Source: Occidentia massiliensis
Lineage (GTDB): Bacteria > Pseudomonadota > Alphaproteobacteria > Rickettsiales > Rickettsiaceae
Length of the DNA stretch: 64,000 bases
Assembly (NCBI GenBank): GCA_000309075.1
Contig: CANJ01000026.1
Location: forward strand, 1 to 64,000
Direction of reading: 5' to 3'
This document shows, in pieces, positions 15,944-25,493 of the stretch (position 1 is its first letter; every line of letters begins with the position of its first letter). The position numbers and the translations under genes were made by a program. The notes below the pieces were generated by a model that saw nothing but the letters and a program-made list of their open reading frames with translations, did not search any database and was not told where the DNA came from.

Positions 15944-18602
15944 TTAAACTTCAACTTTATTCATCTCTCCCCAATTATCTCCAATTTTAAATTCTACTTT
16001 TAGTGGTAAAGATAAATATGGTATTTTCTCCATAGTTTCTTTTATTAAAGGCAACACTGCTGGTAATAGTTCTTTAGGTACTTCAAAAATCAGTTCATCA
16101 TGAACCTGTAATAACAATTTTATTGTTGGATATTTAGAATAAACTAACCTTTTAAATTGAATCATAGCAATTTTTGCAATATCAGCAGCTGTTCCTTGAA
16201 TTGGAGCATTAATAGCTGCTCTCTGAGCAAAGCTCCGCCTTGCATGATTAGAGTCTTTAATTAACGGTATATAACATCTCCTACCTAACATATTCATAAC
16301 ATAACCATGTTTACGAGCAAATTCTTTAGTCTCTATCATATATTGTTTTATTCCAGGATATTCTTGAAAGTAGTTATCAATGTACTTTGAAGCATCCATA
16401 TTACTAATACCTAGTTGTTTAGCTAGTCCAAATGCACTAATACCATAAATTATACCAAAATTTATGGCTTTTGCTTTTCGCCTATACTCTGCATTTACTT
16501 GTATTGGTAAAATTTTAAATATCTTACTAGCAGTAATAGCATGTACATCTCCTTCTCTTGCAAAAACATTTTTTTAAAGATTTTATATTGGCAAGATAAC
16601 TTAATATTCTCAGTTCTATTTGAGAATAATCAACAGATAAAATCTTATAACCTTGTTCTGCACAAAACGCTGATCTAATTTTATAACCATATTCTGACCT
16701 TATAGGTATATTCTGTAAGTTAGGTGACTGTGAACTCAATCTTCCTGTAGTAGTAGAAGTTTGTAAAAAAGTAGTATGTATTCTTTGGGTTTGAGGATTT
16801 ACTTGAGGAGGCAGTGCATCAGTATAAGTAGTTATAAGTTTAGTTAGCTGACGCCATTTTAATAACAAATCAGCTAATTCAATACCAGAATTGCTTAAAC
16901 CTTCTAATACTTCTGAATCAGTAGAATAAGTATGAGTTTTCTTAGAAACTCTAGAATGTGGAAGCTTTAAAACATCAAACAACACTTCCCCTAACTGTTT
17001 TGGAGAATTTATATTAAACTCCATACCACATAACTGATAAATCTGCTGTTCAAGAGTTTTAACCTTTTGTCCTAAAAATTTTGATAAGTCGTGCAATACA
17101 ACACGATCAATTTTAATCCCAGTATTCTCAATATCATATAATACATAACATAGTGGTAAATCTATTTCATAATAAAGATGTAAAAACTTTTCTTTAAATA
17201 GCTGTAATTTTAAAACATCAAAAATAGCTTTTAATAAGCATGGGTTATTTTCTAGATCTTGATCCACATAATCTTTGTCATAAATTTTAATGGTTTCTGC
17301 AAGAGATATTGAATTTCTACCAGCAGATAATATATAATTCATTAACATAATATCATCAAAACAATTATATTTCTCTAAATCTGGTAATAACTTGGAAAAA
17401 AACTTAAATAATTCTTTAAGATTATAAGTAATCTTTTGAATGGAATTATCTGTTAAAATTTTTATAATAGATTCACACCACCACCTATCATCATCTAACG
17501 AATCACTAACTTCTAACTGTAATTTCTCTAGTTTTATAAAATATAATTTATTGAAAACAGTAGAAAACTCTATATATAGGTTCCCTTCTAGATTTTTATT
17601 TAATAAAATAGATATATAACCATTTCCCATTGCTTCCATTTGCATTTGCTGTAGTAGCTGCATGCTAGAGAGCTCTATTTTACTTATATTTTTACTATCA
17701 TATTTAGACCATTTTACAATTTTATCCTCTAACTTAATATTAAAGATTTTAGAAGCTCGAACAGCAAGTGACTTAAATCCAAATTTTTGAATTAATTCTT
17801 GTATCTGCTTAGCGTTTGGTGGTATCCATATTAAATCTTCAATAATTAAATCTATATTTAAATCTTTTTTTAATCCTACTAATTGCCATGATAATTCTAC
17901 CAAATTTTTATTGTCTTTAATAAGATTTCTTCTTCTATCTTGTTTAATATCGTTATAGTTTTTAAGAATTTGATCTAAAGTTCCAAATTGATTTATAAGA
18001 TCTATAGCAATTTTAGGTCCAATGCCTGGAACACCAGGAATATAGTCAGATTTATCACCTATCAATGCTAATAAATCCCTAACCTGTGAAGGTTTTACTC
18101 CCATTTTCTTTATTACTTCTTGCTCTTGTAAATATTCTCCCTTAACTGGATCATAAACACAAACATTATCATTAACCAATTGTAATAAATCTTTATCGGA
18201 TGAAACAACAACAAACTTATCTAACCCATTAGAAAATTTCGAAACTAAAGATGCAATAACATCATCTGCTTCAACTTTTGGTACTTCAATAGTATTAAGA
18301 TTAAAATATTTTGTAACCTCTCTAGCTAAAGGAAACTGTACCTTTAGATCATCTGGAATTAATGGTCTATGACTTTTATATTCTGGATAAATATCATGAC
18401 GAAAATTTTTTGCTCCGCTATCAAACACTACCGCAATATATTGTGGTTTTAACTCATTAATAATGCGCATAATCATTGAAGCAAAACCATAAACTGCTCC
18501 AATTGGTGTTCCACCCGGAGTAGTTAATGGAGGATTAACAAAATAAGCTCTAAAAATAAAATGATAACCATCAAGCAAAAATATTGTTCTAGGAAAATGC
18601 AT
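15944..18602 (-). pseudogene. polA: DNA polymerase I, interrupted by one frameshift
   Basis: Corrected length is about 885 residues, normal for PolA. The 5'-nuclease domain is intact at the N-terminus (LLDGYHFIFRAYF, VSSDKDLLQLV, GVPGIGPKIA). The 3'-5' exonuclease-like middle has lost its DxE start, as in many alphaproteobacteria. The polymerase motif A is SVDYSQIELRILSYLAN. Directly after it, a run of seven A (T7 at 16569-16575) shifts the frame and a stop follows within 25 codons. Removing one A restores VFAREGDVHAITASKIF, the O-helix RRKAKAINFGIIYG, and motif C (LLQVHDELIFE) to the stop at 15944. Everything else is open, so loss is very recent, rescued by slippage, or a sequencing error. 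If real and unrescued, the cell keeps the 5' nuclease and loses polymerase activity. Confidence 0.88.
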
Positions 18603-18648
18603 GATTCTAACATTTATTTAATAAAAATACAAAACTCATCCTTATAGA

Positions 18649-18664
18649 TAACATATATATGTTA
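18649..18664. promoter_or_regulatory. perfect 16-bp palindrome upstream of polA
   Basis: TAACATATATATGTTA is fully self-complementary and lies 47 bp before the polA start. It could be an operator; its A/T-only core also makes chance plausible. Confidence 0.3.
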
Positions 18665-18767
18665 GTGTTGCTATTAAAATATGCTACAATACATAGTATA
18701 TGAGAATTAATGAAAATCTTACAATTATTTAATTTTTATAAATTTTAAAATAATTTCAGTAAATAGA

Positions 18768-20231
18768 TTATGGTAACTTCGGTTTATTAAAATAAAATAC
18801 TAACCTTTTTTGTACTAAAGTATAATATTTCAGTGAATAATTAACAATAATTAAGGTTAAAAAATTAGATACAATACCAGGTATTAAACTATCAATTTCA
18901 ATATAAGTTTGTATGTAATATCTCCAAATTATTATACTAATTGCTCCAGCAATAATACCAGAATGTATTGCTCTAATATTAAAATTAAAGCCTAGAATTG
19001 CTATAATCAGCGGTACAATCACAATTGGAGCATAAAAATTTGATGATAACAATACTAACTCAAACATATCATATGCTAAAGAAAAAATAAAAGCCACAAT
19101 TCCAATACAGCCTACAAATGCTCGGAAAACATCAATGCTCTTACATTTTACTGCAATTCCTTCCATCCCCAACTCAGGAACAACATCATTAGTAAATATT
19201 ATTATAGCAGTATTTATATATGCGTCTGTACCTGAAATTACTATTGCACACAGTGCAATTAATATCCAACCTTTAAGCCCAGGATAAAAATACTCATCAA
19301 TAACATATGCTATAATATTATCAATACCATAGCAAGGTAAAGTATCAATTGAAAGAATAGATATTACTATTACTGAAACCAATATCATCAATATAATAAA
19401 TACTATAAAAGCTAAAGCAAAAGAGTAACCTACATTTTTACTATTTCTTAATAGTAATATCCTTTGAATATTAGAAGGGCAAAACACAGATAAACTTGTT
19501 AATAAAATAAATGAAAGCAAACTATAAAATTTGATATTATGTAATTTAAATATGTTCTTATAATTAAATAAGTAATTATAGTTAAATAAATTAATTATAG
19601 AATCATAATCAGCAAAAGTCATAATAGTAAATATTGTAAGGATAGGAATAAATACTAAAAAAGTATTTATTTTTAAAATCTCTATTAAAGTCACTGACTT
19701 AGCATTTGCTAGTGAAGAATATAAAACTATTACATTAGTGCCTAACAATGCTGCATAAACATAATTAAACCCTAAAAAATAACAAAAAATAGATGACAAT
19801 ATTTGAATTCGTAATGCAACAACAGTAACTAATAGTAAAATAGATGAAATACCAGTAATAAACTTAACTTTGTTACCATATATATCTCCCATTATTTGAG
19901 CAACTGAAATACTACTATCAGAAATATTATTAAAAAAATTTTTTATCCGAAAAATTATAAGATAACTACTAAAAATTAAAAAAACTATGCTACAAAATCT
20001 AATTCCAAAGAAAAGTAAAGGATTAATATAAATTTTATGAAATCCATAAAAAATAACTACTCCTCCTACCCAATTAGAAATAACATTAAATACTATATTA
20101 AATATATTGTAAACTTGCCCATTATTCAAATATCTCCTAAAAGATCCAGATTCTTTACTATAATATATGCTAATAAAAATACTCATTAATAAAAATATTA
20201 ATAACATGCTTATATCTAAATCTAAAGACAT
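18768..20231 (-). CDS. sodium:solute symporter-like permease (SSS family)
   Basis: The protein has 487 residues and about 13 hydrophobic helices with almost no large loops. FNVISNWVGGVVIFYGFHKIY (first inverted repeat) and CPSNIQRILLLRNSKNVGYSF, which corresponds to the family P-x-x-x-x-R-x-x-x-x-S-x-x-x-A region, place it in the SSS/PutP-PanF group. Such carriers import proline, pantothenate or other organic solutes with sodium. The substrate cannot be read from sequence. The sequence is strongly diverged and Ile/Tyr-rich. It is followed upstream on the same strand by an ABC exporter with 96 bp between, possibly one transcript. Confidence 0.75.
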   Translation of the reverse strand: MSLDLDISMLLIFLLMSIFISIYYSKESGSFRRYLNNGQVYNIFNIVFNVISNWVGGVVIFYGFHKIYINPLLFFGIRFCSIVFLIFSSYLIIFRIKNFFNNISDSSISVAQIMGDIYGNKVKFITGISSILLLVTVVALRIQILSSIFCYFLGFNYVYAALLGTNVIVLYSSLANAKSVTLIEILKINTFLVFIPILTIFTIMTFADYDSIINLFNYNYLFNYKNIFKLHNIKFYSLLSFILLTSLSVFCPSNIQRILLLRNSKNVGYSFALAFIVFIILMILVSVIVISILSIDTLPCYGIDNIIAYVIDEYFYPGLKGWILIALCAIVISGTDAYINTAIIIFTNDVVPELGMEGIAVKCKSIDVFRAFVGCIGIVAFIFSLAYDMFELVLLSSNFYAPIVIVPLIIAILGFNFNIRAIHSGIIAGAISIIIWRYYIQTYIEIDSLIPGIVSNFLTLIIVNYSLKYYTLVQKRLVFYFNKPKLP

Positions 20232-20327
20232 TTTATACCCTTATGCATATTTTTGTTATACTTACAATAACATAAAGCTTATATAATTCAACTTTTTGTT
20301 TAAAAAAACAAATAAAATACATAATTA

Positions 20328-22109
20328 CTAATATTTTATTGCTAAAGGTTGATTTGGAATAAAGCCTTCTATTTGTGAACTCCATAATCTTTTATAAACT
20401 TTACTATATTCTAATAGCTCCTCATGTGTACCATCTTCAACAATTTGACCTTTATCAAAAACTAAAATTCTATCCATATGAAGAATAGTTGCAAGCCGGT
20501 GAGCAATCACTAATACAGTTTTATGCTCCATTAAATAATCCAAGGAATTTTTTATTAATTCTTCAGTTACACTATCTAATGCGCTAGTAGCTTCATCAAG
20601 TATTAATATAGGAGAATTTTTTAAAATTACTCTAGCAATTACAATTCTTTGCCGTTGTCCAACTGATAAATTACTTCCTCTCTCACCACAAAGAGTATTA
20701 TAACCTTCAGATAAAGAACTAATAAAATCATGTATGTTAGCCCTTTTAGCTGCCATAACTATTTCTTCATCACTACAACTAAAATTTCCATATCGTATAT
20801 TTTCTCTAATAGTTCTATGAAAAAGTAATGGCTCTTGTGGAATAACACTAATACTACTTCTTAATGAATCTTGTGTCACTTCCTTAATATTTTGATTATC
20901 AATTAAAATTTGGCCAGATTTAATATCATAAAGTCTATTAATCAAACTTACAAAAGTGGTTTTACCTGAGCCAGAAAATCCAACCAAACCTACTTTTTGC
21001 TGGCCAGGAATAATAATTGACTGATTATTAAATACATTATTATTTTTTTTATATTTAAAAGTTACATTTCTAAATTCAATACACCCTTTAGTAACTACCA
21101 GATTTTTAGCATTAGGAATATCTTGAACTGAATATGGTTGTATTAAAGACATACATTGACTAAAATTACCTACTTCTTCATAAAGATCAGCAATTTCTTG
21201 CATTAAATCCCACATCTCTTCCATAGTATTTATACATAAAGTTAATATTAATACAAAATCACCAATAGTTATACTCATATTGCTTAGTAAATACGTTAAT
21301 GTATACATCATAAAAAAGCACATAACACTACAAGATGTTCCTAAAATAAACCTTAATTTCAGCATGAACCATTGCATACTTTGTTCACTACCAACCATAT
21401 CATTAAGGTGTAAGTAGAGGTATTTCCTTTCAAAACAATGAGATAAAAACATTCTTACAGAATAAATATTAGTAATAGCATCAACAATTTTACCAACAAC
21501 AGTTGCTTTACGTTCAGTAAAACACTTTGAATATCCTGCAATGTAGCTAGAACAATAAATACTTATACCACCAAAAAATGCTAACCATATAAAAAAAATT
21601 ATGAAAAATAACAAATGAACTGTATACATAACAAATAATATAGTTACTACTACAATTATCTTCCGTACAATTTTCTCATTAAAAATAGCAAATACCATTT
21701 CCAAAGATCTAGCAGCTTCTGTAATACGGTAACTGATATGCCCAGTAAAATTTTCTTCAAAAAATTTATGACTGTGATATTGTACATAGTTATATACTTC
21801 ATCCATTACTTTAGCTTTAATTAAAGGTATAGTTTTTAAATAAATATAATCATAAGCACGGTACAATAAATTTTCCAACTGCCACCAAACAGAATATATA
21901 CAAACCCATAAAGTCATTATTTCAAATATGTTTAACCCATCTGAGTTTGTAATTAAATTAACAGAATCTATTATTTTTTTTAAAAGTATAGCATCAATAG
22001 AAGGAATTATTCCTGTAAGTAGAGATAAGAATATTAATATCCATATTTTGGAAAATTTGTCTCTAGCAAAATATATTATTAGATTCAAAAAAGAGGCAGG
22101 AACTCTCAC
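20328..22109 (-). CDS. ABC exporter, fused permease-ATPase (MsbA-like half transporter)
   Basis: The protein has 593 residues: a six-helix type I exporter domain (1-330), then an ATPase domain. The ATPase has Walker A GFSGSGKTTFVSLINRLYD (near residue 380), Q-loop SVIPQEPLLFHRTIRENIRYG, signature LSVGQRQRIVIARVIL (third residue V instead of G), Walker B ILILDEATSALD and the H-loop VLVIAHRLATI. It works as a homodimer in the inner membrane; lipid or peptide export is typical. It is not assigned to a named system because the lipid A flippase MsbA and other exporters look alike. The next gene on this strand, the SSS permease, follows after 96 bp. Confidence 0.88.
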   Translation of the reverse strand: MRVPASFLNLIIYFARDKFSKIWILIFLSLLTGIIPSIDAILLKKIIDSVNLITNSDGLNIFEIMTLWVCIYSVWWQLENLLYRAYDYIYLKTIPLIKAKVMDEVYNYVQYHSHKFFEENFTGHISYRITEAARSLEMVFAIFNEKIVRKIIVVVTILFVMYTVHLLFFIIFFIWLAFFGGISIYCSSYIAGYSKCFTERKATVVGKIVDAITNIYSVRMFLSHCFERKYLYLHLNDMVGSEQSMQWFMLKLRFILGTSCSVMCFFMMYTLTYLLSNMSITIGDFVLILTLCINTMEEMWDLMQEIADLYEEVGNFSQCMSLIQPYSVQDIPNAKNLVVTKGCIEFRNVTFKYKKNNNVFNNQSIIIPGQQKVGLVGFSGSGKTTFVSLINRLYDIKSGQILIDNQNIKEVTQDSLRSSISVIPQEPLLFHRTIRENIRYGNFSCSDEEIVMAAKRANIHDFISSLSEGYNTLCGERGSNLSVGQRQRIVIARVILKNSPILILDEATSALDSVTEELIKNSLDYLMEHKTVLVIAHRLATILHMDRILVFDKGQIVEDGTHEELLEYSKVYKRLWSSQIEGFIPNQPLAIKY

Positions 22110-22487
22110 TATTATAGTCTACATTTAATTTAAATTGTTTCAGTTATATAAATCTATACCTTAACGATTTCAAGAATTGTTTTAAACTCACTGTAATCAT
22201 AAATATAATATAATCAAGCTACTTCAGTATAGATAAAATAATTTTACCACAAATTAATAAAGGCACTAAGTAATTAGATGTATATTTTCATTACTACGAA
22301 TAGTTAACAAAAAACTATGTCTAAAAAAACAATTCTCCTAACAACTATAATACGTATAAGCTTTCTTATGTATCTTTTACTACTCAGTAAAAACTATTAT
22401 AGAAAAGATCAATTTTACTATATTTTGCTCTTTCTAAATATTCTCAACAAACTTTGTATAAAGTACATATTTTAAAGCTAACTACTT
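22110..22487. other. intergenic region, nothing recognised
   Basis: 378 bp of A/T-rich DNA between the ABC exporter start and the end of the CheD-like gene. A 56-codon plus-strand ORF from about 22317 has no ribosome-binding site and looks like chance. No hairpin with a U run was seen. Confidence 0.4.
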
Positions 22488-24287
22488 CTAGTACTGATCT
22501 CCTATTATTTCTATTTCTGTACATTCACCTTCAAATATTTTGTAGCAATACTCTGGTATAGCAATATCATTATACAAACATTTTAACTGCTTTTTCCATA
22601 TTTTTGATACACCAATTTCATCAGCATTATCAGACAACAATTTCAATATTTGGGCAATATCTCTTATGTTTTCAATAATTTCTTGTGAATCATTAATAAA
22701 TCCTTCTAGAGTTTCTATAGGCTTGATAGCTTCTGCCAAATCATTGATCCATATTTTTAAACTACCTAATAACAATTCTATAGGACTGTAATTGTACTTA
22801 TTTAACATATCATTACTTACCATACATTTTTCTACAAAGTTTGTAAAAAACTTATCAGTATATCTATTTAAATTACCTTTTATTTTATTCTCAATAAGAC
22901 TATCAAAAATTAAATCAATAGAATATATAATCAATTTAAACAATCTATCAAAATTTATGAATTCTTTTATTAATGATAAGTCTTTTTTCTTTAATTCTCT
23001 TGTAAATGCATCTGTTACTTGCTGTTTAAGATTTTCCTGTTCTTTAGTACTAAAGTTCAGATATAGTAGTCTTTCCCATAATCCTTTTTCTAGCTTATCA
23101 TTAATAAAATAAGTCATCAACTTCTCATCTTCTAATAAAATGCTACTAACTACTTTAAGATAAGTATTAAGCTTATTATTACTAATCATACTACCAAAAG
23201 AAAGATATCGTAATAAGTCAACTTGGTAATTATAACACCTTATTATCCTTTCTTTTGAATCTAATGTAAAAGGTAATATCGTACTTTCAAGAAACTTAGG
23301 TGAGTTAAAAAATACTTTAGTCAAACTATCAAAGTATTCTGCATCTGAATGCAGATAAAAACTTATGCTTCTTTCTGCTAGTGCTAGGGTATCATTATCT
23401 TTTATTGGTACTGCACGCTTCAACGTACCATCTTTAGGATTAAAAACTATTGACGAAGGAGCATCCTTACTCCATATATCAACAAATACTACATTAACAT
23501 TCTTAAACTTCCATAAAACATCAAGTACTTTATTTATATTTTCAGCAGATACTCTCGGTTTATACTTCTCACCACGTCCACCTATTAAATACGTTTCAAT
23601 CTCTTTATCGCCTTCATTAAAATATTGCCTTATAATATTCTCTAATGATTGAGGACTAGTATACCTGTTAAAATGAACAAGTGCTGAATATTGTAATGGA
23701 ATATGTAATATTACTACTACACATTCCCTTATATTATCAGTACCTATTTTAGGACCATCTGAAAAACCAACTTCCATCTCCATAACAATATGTGCTTCTT
23801 CATCTAATTCACCCTGAAATAGTTTAAATATTTTATTTTCATGCTCTATAAAAGAATAAATATCATTTTGTTTTATAGCTATTGACTTTAAAAAGCATCT
23901 AGATTTTAGTTCTTGTATTCGATCTTTATTATTAATAGCTTCTTGTAGTTCAAAATCCCTTTTCTGTTTAAATTCCTCCAATTTCTGCCAATTTTGGCAA
24001 ATTTCTATTATCATCTTAGAATTATGATTAAGTTCACCTTCAACGGAATCATAGTCTTGACCAGCAATATTATTAAAGACTTGATCAATATTATTATTAT
24101 AACTTTTTATATCTTCCTTATAATTACTACAGTTACCATATTGATCTACTATAGACACTTTTAGCCCTTCATACAATCCATTTTGCACTAATGGTTGATA
24201 TTTATAACAACAAACAAGACTAAATTTACTCAATGCTTCACTTAACTTACTTCTATTTACTATCCAAACACCATTTACTTTCATCAT
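22488..24287 (-). CDS. 599-residue protein with a central CheD/CNF-like deamidase domain
   Basis: The protein is soluble, with no signal peptide. Residues about 170-295 match the CheD fold by eye: Thr183, Cys189 and His205 stand where CheD has its catalytic Thr, Cys and His (Thr to Cys 6 apart as in CheD, Cys to His 16 against 17). Then come IETYLIGGRGE (CheD: K-A-K-x-x-G-G-A), SAENINKVLDVLWKFKNVNVV (CheD: IGxRNVExxxxxLxxxxIxVV), VDIW (CheD: EDVGG) and IVFNPKDGTLKRA (CheD: xxFNPKT). CheD deamidates glutamines of chemoreceptors; CNF-type toxins use the same fold on Rho GTPases. The family GLGSC motif reads NIREC. Residues 1-165 are partly coiled (QNWQKLEEFKQKRDFELQEAI); 300-599 are helical and unrecognised. 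No chemotaxis gene is nearby. A host-targeted deamidase is a reasonable guess but not shown. Confidence 0.6.
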   Translation of the reverse strand: MMKVNGVWIVNRSKLSEALSKFSLVCCYKYQPLVQNGLYEGLKVSIVDQYGNCSNYKEDIKSYNNNIDQVFNNIAGQDYDSVEGELNHNSKMIIEICQNWQKLEEFKQKRDFELQEAINNKDRIQELKSRCFLKSIAIKQNDIYSFIEHENKIFKLFQGELDEEAHIVMEMEVGFSDGPKIGTDNIRECVVVILHIPLQYSALVHFNRYTSPQSLENIIRQYFNEGDKEIETYLIGGRGEKYKPRVSAENINKVLDVLWKFKNVNVVFVDIWSKDAPSSIVFNPKDGTLKRAVPIKDNDTLALAERSISFYLHSDAEYFDSLTKVFFNSPKFLESTILPFTLDSKERIIRCYNYQVDLLRYLSFGSMISNNKLNTYLKVVSSILLEDEKLMTYFINDKLEKGLWERLLYLNFSTKEQENLKQQVTDAFTRELKKKDLSLIKEFINFDRLFKLIIYSIDLIFDSLIENKIKGNLNRYTDKFFTNFVEKCMVSNDMLNKYNYSPIELLLGSLKIWINDLAEAIKPIETLEGFINDSQEIIENIRDIAQILKLLSDNADEIGVSKIWKKQLKCLYNDIAIPEYCYKIFEGECTEIEIIGDQY

Positions 24288-24395
24288 TTCTATATTTTAT
24301 AAACTTCATTATAAAGTATTACTTTTATTTAAAAAATGTAATATAATACCTTAAGCAATATATTAATAAAAAACTAAATCCATATAAATCCAAAG

Positions 24396-24418
24396 TTGAT
24401 TAGATAATATCTAATCAA
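24396..24418. promoter_or_regulatory. perfect 11-bp dyad between pyrH and the CheD-like gene
   Basis: TTGATTAGATA (24396-24406) and TATCTAATCAA (24408-24418) are exact inverted repeats around one base. They lie 92 bp after the pyrH stop and 109 bp before the CheD-like start. There is no U run behind it on the minus strand, so an operator is as likely as a terminator. Confidence 0.4.
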
Positions 24419-24509
24419 ACAAGCAAATAATTCTCAATAAAACTACCTTGACAATTAATAACTTTAAATGATTTGCTAGTGATAGCTAAGCAGATTCAAA
24501 AAGAAAAAA

Positions 24510-25280
24510 TTACAAACTTTCTTTACTATCTTCAAACTGCATTTTTGTAGTTGAAGAAATATATGTACCAATATTTTTACCAAAGCATATTTCTCCCATA
24601 GCATTGTCTTTATCAAAATTAAAAATGTGGATTGGAAGGTTATAATCTCTGGCTAACAAAACTGCTGAGTAATCTATAATATTTAATCTGTTAGTTAAAA
24701 AATCATTGTAAGCAAGAGTACTATATTGTTTTGCATCTTTATTCTTTTGAGGATCTAAGTTAAAAACACCATTTACCCCATGTTTTGCCACAAATAATGC
24801 ATCACACTTTAATTCTACAGCACGTTGAGCTGCAGTATAATCAGTAGTCACAAATGGCTGCCCTATACCACCAGCTAAAATAACTATATAACCTTTATTT
24901 AAATAACTAAGAGCACGTAACCTAAAAAATGGTTCTGCTATTGTTTCCATTTTAATTGCAGTCATAACTCTTATTTTACAGTCTGATCTTGCTTTTAAAG
25001 CTTCTTTTAACATTAAAGCATTCATAACTGTACCAAGCATCCCTACATTATCAGCTTCAGCACGTTCTATCCCCCAATATTTTACACTATTTCCTCTAAA
25101 AATGTTACCACCACCAGTTACTAAAGCAACTTTTATTCCTATTTTTACAATAGCTAATATTTCCTGTACTATATGCTCTAAAGCAGTTACATCAAAATTA
25201 TTATCCCCACTTCCTTTTAAAGCTCCTCCGCTTAACTTAATAAGCAATTTTTTATATCTTAGAGTAGAATCTATACCCAT
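24510..25280 (-). CDS. pyrH: UMP kinase
   Basis: The protein has 256 residues. It phosphorylates UMP to UDP as a hexamer in the cytoplasm. The amino-acid-kinase fold shows [12 protein letters not shown] at the N-terminus, [31 protein letters not shown] and [28 protein letters not shown], all close to UMP-kinase consensus, and it ends after a short extension. It is intact. The usual partner frr is not next to it; 222 bp with a strong dyad follow on the coding strand, and lon lies upstream after 213 bp. Confidence 0.96.
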   Translation of the reverse strand: MGIDSTLRYKKLLIKLSGGALKGSGDNNFDVTALEHIVQEILAIVKIGIKVALVTGGGNIFRGNSVKYWGIERAEADNVGMLGTVMNALMLKEALKARSDCKIRVMTAIKMETIAEPFFRLRALSYLNKGYIVILAGGIGQPFVTTDYTAAQRAVELKCDALFVAKHGVNGVFNLDPQKNKDAKQYSTLAYNDFLTNRLNIIDYSAVLLARDYNLPIHIFNFDKDNAMGEICFGKNIGTYISSTTKMQFEDSKESL

Positions 25281-25493
25281 ATTATTACATATTTTTCAAT
25301 TTCTAGAAATATATAATTTATACACTTTAAATAAGATTACAACCCATTAATTCCATTTAAATAATTTTTATAAACAAAAATTAACCTTAATATAGTATCA
25401 AGTAAATAGGTCAGTAATATATGTAAATATAATGTCAAATGCAAATTTTAACAATTAAAAATAATACAATCAATATTAACATGTTTGTTGCTT

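Noticed and set aside
20328-22109. Naming the ABC exporter MsbA
   Set aside because: Fold and motifs fit many homodimeric exporters and no lipid A context is present.
22317-22487. 56-codon plus-strand ORF
   Set aside because: No ribosome-binding site, generic hydrophobic composition.
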